Shown: one piece after another, positions 8,176 to 17,767 of the stretch
How positions within the stretch are numbered: position 1 is the first letter of the stretch
How the letters are laid out: every line of letters starts with the position of its first letter
Position numbers and translations under genes: made by a program
Notes under the pieces: generated by a model
What the model saw: only the letters and a program-made list of their open reading frames with translations
Database searches by the model: none
Told to the model about the DNA's origin: nothing
Source: Streptococcus merionis DSM 19192
GTDB lineage: Bacteria; Bacillota; Bacilli; Lactobacillales; Streptococcaceae
Direction of reading: 5' to 3'
DNA length: 64,000 bases
NCBI RefSeq assembly: GCF_000380085.1
Contig: NZ_KB904538.1
Span: 101,995 to 165,994, forward strand

Positions 8176-9246
8176 CTATTTGCGATACATCTTAAACTGC
8201 AGGTAAAGGTCGTTATACTCACCTAGCAATTCTTTACCGAGGTTGTCATAAACTTCAAGATTATCAAGGGTTTCACCGCTTGGGTAGAAAGCTTGGTCTT
8301 CGCGTGTTTCTTTATCAAGCATAGCTTTAGCCACATTGTTTGGCGTTGAATAGCCGATGTACTCTGCATTGCGTAGAGCATTTTCAGGTCGGAGCATAAA
8401 GCTAATAAAAGCATGAGCACCCTCAATGTTTTTAGCTGTTTTTGGAATGACGATGTTGTCAAACCAGAGATTGCTACCTTTTGAAGGGACGACATAGACC
8501 AGATTTTCATTGCCATCTAGCATTTCGCTGGCTTCACCTGAAAAGCTGACCGCCACTGCCGCTTCTTCTTGGATCATGTACCCTTTGATCTCATCAGCAA
8601 CGATTGCCTTAATGTTCGGGGTCAGCTTATAGAGTTTATCAGCTGCTTCTAAAAGCTGGTCGCGCTTATCTGAGTTGAGGCTGTAACCAAGGGTCTGCAG
8701 ACCAATTCCCATTCCCTCACGGGCACCGTCAATCAGCATGATGTTGTTGCGGTATTCTTCTCTCCAAAGGTCTTCCCATTCCAATGGCGCTTTATCAACC
8801 ATGGTTTTATTATAAATAATGCCCAAAGTTCCCCAGAAATAAGGAACTGAATATTTGTTTTCAGGATCAAAGGACTGATTGACAAACTCCTCACCAAGAT
8901 TTTCCATCCCACTGATCTGACTGTGGTCTAGTGGCAAAAGCAAGTCTTCCTCAATCATCTTGGAAATCATATATTCGGACGGAACAGCAATATCGTAGGT
9001 TGTCCCGCCTTGATTAATTTTGGTGTACATGGATTCGTTGGAATCAAAGGTCTGGTAGTCAACCTGAATCCCTGTTTCAGCGGTAAAGTCTTCTAAAAGC
9101 TCTGGATCAATATAGTCGCCCCAGTTATAAATGACTAGTTTTCCCGTGCTGCCAGAATCTTTCTGCGCTGTCATGACTAGACTAGTTCCCCAGAATACGA
9201 TAATAATAGCAAGGATTCCAGCAAAAAATGATACAAATTTACGCAT
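8176..9246 (-). CDS. potD: Spermidine/putrescine ABC transporter, substrate-binding protein
   Basis: A 356-aa extracellular polyamine-binding protein. One hydrophobic N-terminal segment (~8-27) serves as signal or anchor. There is no lipobox cysteine, so it is probably tethered by an uncleaved helix or secreted. The mature domain opens with KLVIYNWGDYIDPELL, typical of PotD. It is the last gene of murB-potABCD. Its ATG overlaps the potC stop by one base (position 9246), so translation is coupled. Confidence 0.93.
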   Translation of the reverse strand: MRKFVSFFAGILAIIIVFWGTSLVMTAQKDSGSTGKLVIYNWGDYIDPELLEDFTAETGIQVDYQTFDSNESMYTKINQGGTTYDIAVPSEYMISKMIEEDLLLPLDHSQISGMENLGEEFVNQSFDPENKYSVPYFWGTLGIIYNKTMVDKAPLEWEDLWREEYRNNIMLIDGAREGMGIGLQTLGYSLNSDKRDQLLEAADKLYKLTPNIKAIVADEIKGYMIQEEAAVAVSFSGEASEMLDGNENLVYVVPSKGSNLWFDNIVIPKTAKNIEGAHAFISFMLRPENALRNAEYIGYSTPNNVAKAMLDKETREDQAFYPSGETLDNLEVYDNLGKELLGEYNDLYLQFKMYRK

Positions 9247-10016
9247 TAGGCTTCCTCCTTATCACGTGAAATAAAGTAATAGCCAATCACTAGAACGATT
9301 GAAAAGAGAAAGACCAGAGCTGACAAGGCATTGATTTCCAAAGAAATTCCCTGACGAGCTCGTGAATAAATCTCGACAGATAAGGTTGAGAAACCATTTC
9401 CTGTGACAAAGAAGGTCACTGCAAAGTCATCAAGCGAGTAGGTAAAAGCCATGAAATAACCTGCAATAATAGCTGGTGTCAAATAAGGCAACATAATTTC
9501 GCGGAACATCTGGCTGTGACTGGCTCCAAGGTCATAAGCTGCTGAAATCATATCGGCATTCATCTCTTTAAGCCTTGGCAAGACCATGAGCACCACAATG
9601 GGAATCGAAAAGGCAATATGGCTAAGTAAGACCGATACAAAGCCCAGCTGAAAGCCAATCGTGGTAAAGAGAATCAGAAAGGCTGCGCCAATCATCACAT
9701 CAGGTGCGACCATAAGAATGTTATTGGCAGACAGAAGACCATCTTGTAGTTTGCGGCGAACTTGATAGATATAAATAGCGCCAAAAGTTCCAATGATAGT
9801 TGCAATCAGCGAGCTTAAAAAGGCTAAAAGAAAGGTCTGTACCACAATCAACATCAGACGGTTGTCGCTAAAGACCGATTGGAAATGCTCCAACGTTACC
9901 CCTTGAAAGCTGTTCATATCCCCACCGCTATTAAAAGCATAGTAAATCAAATAGAAAATCGGCAGGTAAAGAACGATAAAGACAAGAGTCAGATAGAGGT
10001 TTGAGAATTTTTTCAT
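9246..10016 (-). CDS. potC: Spermidine/putrescine ABC transporter permease
   Basis: A 256-aa inner permease subunit with six predicted membrane helices. The EAA loop reads AAYDLGASHSQMFREIMLP, which contacts the PotA ATPase. The start overlaps the end of potB by four bases. It pairs with PotB as the heterodimeric channel of the polyamine importer. Confidence 0.93.
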   Translation of the reverse strand: MKKFSNLYLTLVFIVLYLPIFYLIYYAFNSGGDMNSFQGVTLEHFQSVFSDNRLMLIVVQTFLLAFLSSLIATIIGTFGAIYIYQVRRKLQDGLLSANNILMVAPDVMIGAAFLILFTTIGFQLGFVSVLLSHIAFSIPIVVLMVLPRLKEMNADMISAAYDLGASHSQMFREIMLPYLTPAIIAGYFMAFTYSLDDFAVTFFVTGNGFSTLSVEIYSRARQGISLEINALSALVFLFSIVLVIGYYFISRDKEEA

Positions 10017-10816
10017 CCGTCACTCCTCTCTTTCGTTGCCCACATAATCAAAAGCATGGTCATGATCAGCACGACCCCGATGGTTGAACCCATTCCCCAA
10101 TTCTGCGTCGTCAAGAAATGTTGCTCAATAGCTGTTCCTAGCGTAATCACTCGATTTCCCCCGATAAGACGCGTTAGCATGAACAAGCTGAGCGATGGGA
10201 TAAAAACTGCCTGAACCCCAGCGCGGACACCATTCATAGACAAAGGGAAAATGACCTTAGTAAAAGTCTGCCAGTTGCTGGCCCCCAAATCCTTGCTTGC
10301 CGCAATCAAGTTTGAATCTAAATCATCCAAGACATTAAAAATCGGTAAAATCATAAAGGGAATTTCGATGTAGCTGGCTACAAAGATAAAGGCAAAATCC
10401 GTAAAAAGAATTTGCTGTGGGGCAATTCCCATGAAACCCAGAAAACCATTGACTGCTCCGCTATTGCCAAAAATACCAATAAAAGCATAGGCTTTGAGCA
10501 AAAGATTGACCCAGGTTGGTAGGATAATGAGCATAAGCCAGAGTTGCTTGTGCTTGAGCTTGGTCAAGAGATAAGCAGTCGGATAGGACACCAAAAGCGT
10601 GACTAATGTGATAATCCCCGCATAAATCACAGAATTGAGGCTCATTTTAAGATAGGTCGCATTTGGCGAACTAAAGTAGGTCTTGTAATTGTCTAAGGTA
10701 AATTGGCCGTGAATGTCAAAAAAAGACTGCCAGACAATGAGGGTCAGCGGCACAAAAACAAAGAGCGCTAGCCAAAGCCAATAAGGAACGGAGAGCCAAT
10801 TAGAGGTTTTCTTCAT
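10013..10816 (-). CDS. potB: Spermidine/putrescine ABC transporter permease
   Basis: A 267-aa permease with an EAA loop of [17 protein letters not shown]. The frame is open from 10837, but the ATG at 10816 is chosen because AGGAGG (10823-10828) is ideally spaced before it. The gene starts inside the last codons of potA, a tight overlap that suggests coupled synthesis. Confidence 0.92.
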   Translation of the reverse strand: MKKTSNWLSVPYWLWLALFVFVPLTLIVWQSFFDIHGQFTLDNYKTYFSSPNATYLKMSLNSVIYAGIITLVTLLVSYPTAYLLTKLKHKQLWLMLIILPTWVNLLLKAYAFIGIFGNSGAVNGFLGFMGIAPQQILFTDFAFIFVASYIEIPFMILPIFNVLDDLDSNLIAASKDLGASNWQTFTKVIFPLSMNGVRAGVQAVFIPSLSLFMLTRLIGGNRVITLGTAIEQHFLTTQNWGMGSTIGVVLIMTMLLIMWATKERSDG

Positions 10817-11954
10817 CGCGTTCCTCCTCAATGGCATTAATCAAGCCTTCTTCTGGCTCGTCAATCTCCACATATTCTTCAATACGAGCGTCAAATTCTT
10901 CCTCAGTTTCATTGAGACGCATGATATGGATGTCTTCGGGTTCAAAATCAAGCCCGATAACCTCACCAACAATGGCTTTACGGGTCGAGTGAATCATCCA
11001 TTCATTGCCCAAGTCATCATAGGCAATGATTTCATAGTGAACTCCTCGGAAGAGCTGGGTATCAACCTTAACTTGAAGCTTTCCTTCTTCTGGCAAAGTG
11101 ATCCGCAGGTCCTCTGGACGAATGACCACTTCGATCGGTTCGTTTGGCTTCATCCCACCATCAACTGCTTCAAAGCGATTGCCATTGAACTCTACCAAAT
11201 AGTCTTCAATCATAATCCCAGGCAGGATATTGGACTCACCGATAAAGGTCGCTACAAAATGATTGATCGGCTCGTCATAGATGTCTACAGGCGTTCCTGA
11301 TTGGACAATCTCTCCCTCATTCATAACAAAAATCCAGTCAGACATGGCCAAGGCTTCTTCTTGATCGTGCGTGACAAAAACAAACGTAATCCCTAAGTTT
11401 TGCTGAAGTTCACGGAGCTCATATTGCATCTCTGTCCGCAATTTTAAATCTAAGGCAGACAACGGCTCATCCAGCAGCACCACACGAGGACGATTGATGA
11501 TGGCGCGGGCAATAGCGACACGCTGGCGTTGGCCGCCAGAGAGCTTACGGATAGAACGCTTTTCATAGCCTTCCAAGCGAACCATCTTCAGCGCCTCAGT
11601 CACACGCTCTTTCATCTCTGTCTTATCTACCTTTTGCAGTTTGAGAGCGAAAGCCACGTTATCAAAGACATTCATGTGGGGGAAGAGGGCATATGATTGG
11701 AAAACAGTGTGAACATCCCGCTTGTTAGTTGGCACATCATTGATTCGTTTTCCATCAAGAAAGACATCTCCACTGGATGCCTCCAAAAGCCCTGCAATGA
11801 TATTCAAAATCGTTGATTTTCCAGAACCAGAAGCTCCTAAGAGTGTGTAAAATTTTCCTTCTTCCAGTTCAAAGTTAATGTTTTTAAGGACGACAGTACC
11901 GTTATCCTCATAAACCTTCGACACGTTTTTGAATTCAATAATGGGTTTTTTCAA
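10800..11954 (-). CDS. potA: Spermidine/putrescine ABC transporter ATPase
   Basis: A 384-aa cytosolic ATPase that powers PotBC. Walker A is GASGSGKST (40-48), the signature is LSGGQRQR (138-145), Walker B is VVLLDEP (158-164), and the switch histidine is in VTHDQEE. A C-terminal TOBE/OB regulatory domain starts near residue 240. An acidic tail rich in Glu closes the protein. It lies ~220 bases after murB on the same strand with no clear promoter or terminator between them, matching the conserved streptococcal murB-potABCD order. Confidence 0.93.
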   Translation of the reverse strand: MKKPIIEFKNVSKVYEDNGTVVLKNINFELEEGKFYTLLGASGSGKSTILNIIAGLLEASSGDVFLDGKRINDVPTNKRDVHTVFQSYALFPHMNVFDNVAFALKLQKVDKTEMKERVTEALKMVRLEGYEKRSIRKLSGGQRQRVAIARAIINRPRVVLLDEPLSALDLKLRTEMQYELRELQQNLGITFVFVTHDQEEALAMSDWIFVMNEGEIVQSGTPVDIYDEPINHFVATFIGESNILPGIMIEDYLVEFNGNRFEAVDGGMKPNEPIEVVIRPEDLRITLPEEGKLQVKVDTQLFRGVHYEIIAYDDLGNEWMIHSTRKAIVGEVIGLDFEPEDIHIMRLNETEEEFDARIEEYVEIDEPEEGLINAIEEERDEENL

Positions 11955-12178
11955 TTCTCATAAAATCCTTTTTTAAAATAAATTACAGATTAAGGCTCTG
12001 TTAAGCCTTTTAAACCTCTCGGGCATCAACCATGCCCATCATACTGCCTGCTAAAATAGGCCTCACCCCCTTTTCTTAAAATTCAGCCTGATAGATTTAG
12101 CTCCTCTGAACCTTCCTCTTTTTCTTATTCAGTCATATAACAGTGCTTTGCTTATGTTCCAAGGGATTTCCTAACGCG

Positions 12179-13078
12179 CTATTCACCAATAATGCGTACT
12201 TCTCGCTCTAGACGAATACCTGAATTCTGCTCCACTGTCTCAATCACATGAGCAATCAATGCTTCGTAGTCAGAAGCTGTTCCATCAGCCACATTAATCA
12301 TAAAACCAGCGTGCTTTTCAGACACCTCAACACCGCCGATGCGACGCCCTTTTAGACCAGCTTCCATGATGAGTTGTCCTGCAAAATGTCCTACAGGACG
12401 TTTGAAAACAGAACCACAGGATGGGTATTCTAAGGGCTGTTTCAACTCGCGCAGGTGGGTCAAGCGGTCCATTTCCTGCTTGATAATCTCATAAGTTCCT
12501 GGTTTCAAGGCAAATTTGGCCGAAATAACGATTGCTCCGGTATCTTGAACCATAGAATGCCGGTAACCAAACTTCATGTCCCGTCCTTCAACAGTGATAA
12601 CCTCGCCTTCCTTGGTCAATAATTGCGCTGAAACCAGAATATTTGACACCTCACCGCCATAAGCGCCAGCATTCATATAAACTGCTCCACCGATTGATCC
12701 TGGAATCCCGCAAGCAAACTCAAACCCTGTCAAAGAATGGTAAAGCGCCACACGTGTCGTCTGAATCAGGTTAGCCCCCGCCTCTGCTTCTATGGTATAA
12801 CCGTTGACCGTCACCGCATTAAGCTTATCAAACATGATGACAAATCCACGTATTCCCTTGTCACGGACAATGATATTACTGGCATTGCCCAGAACCATCC
12901 AAGGAATATCCTGCTTATTAGCGTAATGGACGATTTTTGCCAACTCAAATTTATTTTTAGGAAAGAAGAGGACATCTGCCGGTCCCCCTACTTTTGTATA
13001 AGTATAGCCTTTTAGCGGCTCATTTAATTTATAGTCTATTTCCTCAAAAACAGACTGTATCTGATCTAAATGTAACAT
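12179..13078 (-). CDS. murB: UDP-N-acetylenolpyruvoylglucosamine reductase
   Basis: A 299-aa FAD enzyme that makes UDP-MurNAc in the second committed step of peptidoglycan synthesis. FAD-binding elements include [12 protein letters not shown] and the stretch [17 protein letters not shown]. The catalytic serine lies in SCGSVFKRP, and ERE-type residues near the C-terminus complete a type II MurB. An extended -10 (TGGTATAAT, core 13118-13123) lies ~40 bases upstream. It is the first gene of the polyamine-uptake operon; the link between wall synthesis and polyamine import is conserved but unexplained. Confidence 0.95.
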   Translation of the reverse strand: MLHLDQIQSVFEEIDYKLNEPLKGYTYTKVGGPADVLFFPKNKFELAKIVHYANKQDIPWMVLGNASNIIVRDKGIRGFVIMFDKLNAVTVNGYTIEAEAGANLIQTTRVALYHSLTGFEFACGIPGSIGGAVYMNAGAYGGEVSNILVSAQLLTKEGEVITVEGRDMKFGYRHSMVQDTGAIVISAKFALKPGTYEIIKQEMDRLTHLRELKQPLEYPSCGSVFKRPVGHFAGQLIMEAGLKGRRIGGVEVSEKHAGFMINVADGTASDYEALIAHVIETVEQNSGIRLEREVRIIGE

Positions 13079-13289
13079 TAGTATTCTTTCATCGAAAATT
13101 TGGCAGAAGCCTTCTCTATTATACCATGGATAGGCTCATTTGACGACCACTAAAAGTCAAAAATATCACGTCAAACGTAGGAACGATTTCTTTCTCTCTT
13201 TTTGTCAGTTAAACATTTTTTAGAAATAATGATCGTTGAAATTTAAGCTATGAACACAGGTCTAAAAAGATTTCATGCACCCGGCAGTC

Positions 13290-13339
13290 AAAAAACTCAA
13301 AGATCAGTCATCACAGTGATTAGAATGACCTTTGAGTTT
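13290..13339 (-). terminator. Terminator after hom-thrB
   Basis: On the minus strand, AAACTCAAAG pairs with CTTTGAGTTT, followed by a T-run. It lies between thrB and murB. The rest of 13124-13441 shows no gene. Confidence 0.7.
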
Positions 13340-13441
13340 GAGCGTTATCTAGTTTAAAATTGACCAGCTTACGCCTCAACAATGTTTAAAAACTTTAGAG
13401 CAAATGGAGGCATTGTTTAGCAATTGAGACGCTGTAAAAGC

Positions 13442-14311
13442 CTAATTTGACACAAGAACCCCTTCTTTATCAACAGTCAAACAAGTTAACTCTCCTTCAA
13501 AACTAAGCTCACTGATAGCTCTTTGCAGCGTTTCAACCTTCTCATGAGGTGCCAAGACCATCACCGTAGGTCCAGCTCCAGATAGGTAGGTAGCATAAGC
13601 ACCGTGCTCATGACCAATTTGCTTGATACTGTAGAATTCACGCACCAACTTTTGTCGAAACTGCTCGTGAAACATATCTGACTCGATGACTCGACCAGCT
13701 GTGGTGAGATCTCCATTTAACAATGCTGCTACTGCCACATTGGCAATTGACGAGGCTGCTACTGCCTTTTTATGAGACATTTGGTTAGGCAAGACGTTGC
13801 GGCTGTCAGATGTGCGTAGTTCATAGTCTGGGATAAAGGCTAAAAAGGCGCAATCTGGAAATTCAGAAACAATGGCAGTCACTTTTTTATTGACATAACT
13901 AGCAATCACTAAATTTCCGTAAATAGCTGGCGCAACGTTGTCAGGATGACCTTCAATACCTGTTGCAATCTGCAGCTTCTCATCATTGGTCAGATTGAGT
14001 TCACCGAGTTGGTTGGCCAACTCAATTCCTGCTACAATCACAGAACTTGATGAGCCGAGACCTCGTGCCAACGGAATATCGCTGGTCATCTTAAGGCGAT
14101 GCGGTTGCAGATCTGGCTTAATCTTAAGAGCTGTTTTTATCAGCAAGTTGTGCTCATCATCAGGCACAAAGGGCAAATCATGCTCAATGAACCACTCATT
14201 ATCTGAAGCTTGCTCCAAAATCTCAATCGTTAAGTATTTGTTAAGAGCAACGCCCATAGAATCAAACCCTGGACCAATATTAGCTGAAGTTGCTGGAACT
14301 CTAATTTGCAT
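13442..14311 (-). CDS. thrB: Homoserine kinase
   Basis: A 289-aa GHMP kinase that phosphorylates homoserine on the way to threonine. The N-terminus [16 protein letters not shown] and the ATP loop [11 protein letters not shown] are diagnostic, and [10 protein letters not shown] is the third GHMP motif. The start lies one base after the hom stop, so the two genes form an operon. Cytosolic. Confidence 0.95.
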   Translation of the reverse strand: MQIRVPATSANIGPGFDSMGVALNKYLTIEILEQASDNEWFIEHDLPFVPDDEHNLLIKTALKIKPDLQPHRLKMTSDIPLARGLGSSSSVIVAGIELANQLGELNLTNDEKLQIATGIEGHPDNVAPAIYGNLVIASYVNKKVTAIVSEFPDCAFLAFIPDYELRTSDSRNVLPNQMSHKKAVAASSIANVAVAALLNGDLTTAGRVIESDMFHEQFRQKLVREFYSIKQIGHEHGAYATYLSGAGPTVMVLAPHEKVETLQRAISELSFEGELTCLTVDKEGVLVSN

Positions 14312-14312
14312 C

Positions 14313-15599
14313 TTATTCTCCTAAAACACGCAGAATATTATTGACTTTAAAATCATTGACAGCTTCTAATTGTTCAGTAACATTTTTCAGCTGTGTTTTG
14401 TTGAGGGTGCGAGTCACAATGACGACACGTACTGCATCTTTACCAGATTGACGCTGCAAAACTTGCTTAAGGAAAATCTTTTCTGCCTCAAAAATCTCCA
14501 TCAAGCGCAAGATTTGATCCGGTTGATCAGGTGTTTGAATAGAGAAATAATAAGCACTCTTGATGTCTTCAGCTTTAGCTAATTGGGCAGGACGGCTGTA
14601 TTCATTGAAAGATTTTCCAACAGTTTTATCATGGAGACGGCGGGTAATTCGGATAATGTCTGCCACAACAGATGCTGCTGTTGGTTTTTGACCAGCCCCT
14701 GGGCCGTAAAACATTGACTCACCGACACCGATCGACTCTACAAAAACGGCATTCATCACACCGGTAACAACAGCTAATGGGTGGTCTTTTGGCAAGAAAG
14801 TTGGCGAAACTTCTGCGGCCAAGCCAGATGACGTCTCCTCAATCGAAGCCACTAGCTTAATCACATAACCCAAATCTTGGGCCAAGGAGACATCAGCAGG
14901 TGTAATGTCACGAATCCCCTTATGGATTACATCCTCAAAATCAATGGTCATGCCAAACGCAAATTGGCTGAGAATAACAGCTTTATAAGCTGCGTCAACA
15001 CCGTCAACATCATTAGTCGGATCAGACTCTGCATAGCCTAATTCCTGAGCCTTAGCAAGAGCTGCCTCATAAGACCAACCTTCTTCGACCATTTTGGTCA
15101 TCATAAAATTCGAGGTTCCGTTCAATACCCCCAAGATACGTGTGATTTTATCTGATGTAAAGGAATTGGCCAAAGTACGCAAAATAGGAATGCCGCCAGC
15201 CACAGCCGCTTCATAATAGAGAGCAACATTGTTTTTGTTAGCAATCTCAAACAATTCTGAGCCATAGACAGCCAGCAAGTCTTTATTGGCAGTGACAACA
15301 TGCTTACCAGACTCAAGTGCGCGCGTGATAAATGTCTTGGCAGGTTCGATACGGCCCATCAATTCTACCACAATAGCAATCTCGGAATCGTTGATGATGT
15401 CGTCAATATCTGTAACAAAAGCGTGATGGTGCCCTTTTGCCAACAAAGCTTTCTTCTCGTCTTCATCTCTGACGAGAACTTTTACAATTTCAATCTCTGA
15501 TTTAGCCGCTTGCTGAATTTTTTCACTACTTTCTTTTAACAGAAAAGGAACACCGCTAGCCACCGTACCAAATCCAAGCAGGGCAATTTTTACTGACAT
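14313..15599 (-). CDS. hom: Homoserine dehydrogenase
   Basis: A 428-aa enzyme that reduces aspartate semialdehyde to homoserine. The nucleotide-binding loop is [11 protein letters not shown]. The catalytic domain includes [13 protein letters not shown] and the acidic stretch [12 protein letters not shown]-terminal ACT domain (~350-428) suggests feedback control by threonine. An extended -10 (TGATATAAT, core 15628-15633) lies just upstream. From 15634 to 15840 I see nothing else clear. Confidence 0.95.
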   Translation of the reverse strand: MSVKIALLGFGTVASGVPFLLKESSEKIQQAAKSEIEIVKVLVRDEDEKKALLAKGHHHAFVTDIDDIINDSEIAIVVELMGRIEPAKTFITRALESGKHVVTANKDLLAVYGSELFEIANKNNVALYYEAAVAGGIPILRTLANSFTSDKITRILGVLNGTSNFMMTKMVEEGWSYEAALAKAQELGYAESDPTNDVDGVDAAYKAVILSQFAFGMTIDFEDVIHKGIRDITPADVSLAQDLGYVIKLVASIEETSSGLAAEVSPTFLPKDHPLAVVTGVMNAVFVESIGVGESMFYGPGAGQKPTAASVVADIIRITRRLHDKTVGKSFNEYSRPAQLAKAEDIKSAYYFSIQTPDQPDQILRLMEIFEAEKIFLKQVLQRQSGKDAVRVVIVTRTLNKTQLKNVTEQLEAVNDFKVNNILRVLGE

Positions 15600-15840
15600 A
15601 GAAACTCCTTAAGAAACATTTTAACCCATTATATCAGATTTTTCAGAAAACTTGTAGTGGTGCTGCCTTTTAATTCTGTTACAGTCGTTTAAACTAGATC
15701 TAAAGTTAAACCGAGACTTAACTTATCATCTAGCTGGTAGTAAATTGGAAACAGCCTTTTAGACAGCTTAAATACGATAACTTCGATGCTTTAGAAATCT
15801 GATTTTAAAGATAGGTATTTAAAAATTTTTGTAAAAACTC

Positions 15841-15869
15841 TTGACAAAAGTTAAATATAAAATTATAAT
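15841..15869 (+). promoter_or_regulatory. Strong promoter of the peptide/exporter module
   Basis: TTGACA (15841-15846), exactly 17 bases, then TATAAT (15864-15869). It is full consensus at both hexamers, one of the strongest promoters in the window, and drives the short ORF, exporter and HTH gene. Confidence 0.85.
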
Positions 15870-15949
15870 GTAAGCATATATTTAATTTTTGTCGCTTACC
15901 TTTATTTATTCTATTTCAATTTTTCATAAATTTTTAAAGGAGAATTTTT

Positions 15950-16033
15950 ATGGCTACTAAACAAGAAAATGTCATTGTTATGAACTGCTACCCCACTTTC
16001 AAAGCAGGAGTAAAAATTCTGCTTCATATTTGA
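15950..16033 (+). CDS. 27-aa peptide ORF at the head of an ABC-exporter module
   Basis: The consensus promoter at 15841 is followed by AAAGGAG (15936-15942), an A/T spacer and ATG at 15950. The ORF encodes MATKQENVIVMNC followed by YPTFKAGVKILLHI, then TGA and TAG in tandem. It has no double-glycine motif, no signal peptide and one Cys. The next reading frame (-1) stays open from the middle of the ORF to 16161, just before the exporter, and also encodes N-C-Y-P-T. The present ORF may therefore be the front of a longer precursor (~70 aa) broken at an A-run near 16012-16016, or one read by -1 slippage. Position and promoter suggest an exported peptide; no known family is recognised. Confidence 0.5.
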   Translation: MATKQENVIVMNCYPTFKAGVKILLHI

Positions 16034-16161
16034 TAGAACCGTTTGGCACTATCACTTACTGGCTAAGTCAACATAGTCTCTTGTACGGGGTTTGTTTCAA
16101 CAGTCCAGTGGATAATTGCTACCCGACCCTTATTCTATTTTCTCCCACTTCTATTTTTTGA
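16034..16161 (+). pseudogene. Open -1 frame continuing the short peptide ORF
   Basis: In the frame one base back from the peptide ORF, translation is open from 15961 to TGA at 16159-16161. It reads ...LIEPFGTITYWLSQHS, then LLYGVCFNSPVDNCYPT, then LILFSPTSIF. It has no ATG of its own; a TTG at 16030 lacks a spaced ribosome site. The stop falls 13 bases before the exporter ATG, the spacing expected of an intact upstream gene. The DNA around NCYPT (AACTGCTACCCCAC at 15983-15996, AATTGCTACCCGAC at 16114-16127) is repeated. I read it as the displaced C-terminus of the precursor, or as a decayed second peptide. Confidence 0.4.
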
Positions 16162-16174
16162 AAGCAGGTCTCCC

Positions 16175-17767
16175 ATGAAACTTTATCAATATAAACATAT
16201 TCCTATGGCCATTTTCTCAACTATAACATTTTCCTTGTTGAGTGTCTTGTTATCGTACTCCATGTCACTTTTGATTGCTCAAAATCAAAATGAACTTTTA
16301 AAAAGATTCTTTAGTGTTTTCGTGATTTATTTGCTACATTCAATCGCTCTTTTTTGGAATCTCAGGTCTATAGCAAAAGCAGAAACCTCTTTACAATCCA
16401 TCTTAGCTCAACAAACGGACATCCATTTTGCAAAGATGAATTTTGAGCAATACCATCAAAAAGATCACGGTGAACATTTATCAATGTATATCAATGATAT
16501 TCCAAAAGTGATTGAATTAACCCTTGATAAATACCTTTCTCGCATAAAAATGGCTACAACAGCTATTGGTAGCTTCGTAGCCTTGATAAAAATCCATTAT
16601 TCGCTAGGTCTAGTGGCCATTGTAGCATTTACTTTCATGTCTTTTGTTCCTAAATTTTTTCAACAAAAACTAAGGCATTATATTTCTGGATTGCAAACTG
16701 AAAAAGCAAGCTATACCAGTAAGGTAAGGGAGCTTTTACAGGGTTATATAACGTTTTTTGAAAACATGGCATTTTCAGTATTCTTTCACAAATCATCAGC
16801 TGCTACAAAAAAATACACGGACTACCAGCTGAAAACACAGACTTTCACTGCTACAATGAGCTCCTGCCTTACTTTTGTAAATGGCTTTGTATCAGTGGTT
16901 GCTGTGGCCTACGTTTCATATCTGGTCATCAGAAATCAAGTAGAAGCTGGTGCACTCCTCGCCGTTCTGTCACTCATTCCAAGTTTTGGAAGTTCTGTGA
17001 TTCAATTTCTATCCGAAGGCGAATTTTATAAATCAGGCCTTGCATTATTTGATGAGAAACTTGCTTTTGCTAAGGATTCTGTTACTCTACAAGAACCTTC
17101 AACCATACAGATTGACGAGAGCAATCAATCTGAGTACACTCATCCCTATTCACTATCGTTGAAAAACATTAAGATTCCATTTAAAAACCAACTGTCCTTT
17201 CCTGATATGACATTTCTCCCTCATCAGAAATATGCTATAATGGGAGAAAGTGGATCAGGGAAGTCCAGCTTAGTTAAAGTGTTAATTGGAGAAATTGAAA
17301 AATATTCTGGAGAAGTTCTTGTCAACAACAAGAAAAAGAACCCGAGTCAGCATTTGTTTAACATTATCAGTTACATGAATCAGGAAACTTTTTTATTTAA
17401 CGATAGTATCAAGAATAATATTGACTTGCTTGGTCAGATGTCAGATGATGACGTTCAGCAGTTGTTAAACGCTGTTGGCTTAGAATCCTTTTCACCCGAA
17501 TTAGTTATCCATGATAATGGCAAAAACTTATCTGGTGGTCAGCGGCAAAGGTTGGCTTTTGCACGCGCGATAGCTCGTAAAAAAGAGATTTTAATCTTAG
17601 ACGAAGCAACTGCTAATTTGGATACACAATCTGCACAAATACTTGAAGGGCTTGCTATCCAATCTGCTAAAACAGTTATCATGATTACCCATCATATGAG
17701 TGACACCCTTAGGCCGCATCTTGATGATGTCATTACTATCAGGAGTTTAAATGAATCCAGAAGATAA
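16175..17767 (+). CDS. ABC exporter (fused membrane and ATPase domains)
   Basis: A 530-aa half-transporter. Membrane helices occupy roughly residues 1-290. The ATPase follows, with Walker A GESGSGKSS (~357-365), Q-loop SYMNQETFLF, signature LSGGQRQR, Walker B ILILDEATANLD with an intact catalytic Glu, and H-loop MITHHM. There is no N-terminal C39 peptidase, so it would export but not cleave a leader. It resembles peptide and lantibiotic exporters in layout. It sits 13 bases after the displaced peptide frame and overlaps the next gene by 17 bases. The region is visibly richer in A/T and in Lys/Asn codons than the flanking housekeeping genes, which may signal transfer. Substrate unknown. Confidence 0.8.
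   Translation: MKLYQYKHIPMAIFSTITFSLLSVLLSYSMSLLIAQNQNELLKRFFSVFVIYLLHSIALFWNLRSIAKAETSLQSILAQQTDIHFAKMNFEQYHQKDHGEHLSMYINDIPKVIELTLDKYLSRIKMATTAIGSFVALIKIHYSLGLVAIVAFTFMSFVPKFFQQKLRHYISGLQTEKASYTSKVRELLQGYITFFENMAFSVFFHKSSAATKKYTDYQLKTQTFTATMSSCLTFVNGFVSVVAVAYVSYLVIRNQVEAGALLAVLSLIPSFGSSVIQFLSEGEFYKSGLALFDEKLAFAKDSVTLQEPSTIQIDESNQSEYTHPYSLSLKNIKIPFKNQLSFPDMTFLPHQKYAIMGESGSGKSSLVKVLIGEIEKYSGEVLVNNKKKNPSQHLFNIISYMNQETFLFNDSIKNNIDLLGQMSDDDVQQLLNAVGLESFSPELVIHDNGKNLSGGQRQRLAFARAIARKKEILILDEATANLDTQSAQILEGLAIQSAKTVIMITHHMSDTLRPHLDDVITIRSLNESRR

Noticed and set aside
8176-9246. PotD as a lipoprotein
   Set aside because: No cysteine follows the N-terminal hydrophobic segment, so no lipobox exists.
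12737-13015. Plus-strand 92-aa ORF
   Set aside because: Antisense shadow of murB, with no ribosome site and no recognisable domain.
16175-17767. Bacteriocin exporter with leader peptidase (ComA/LagD type)
   Set aside because: No C39 peptidase domain at the N-terminus and no double-glycine leader in the short ORF.
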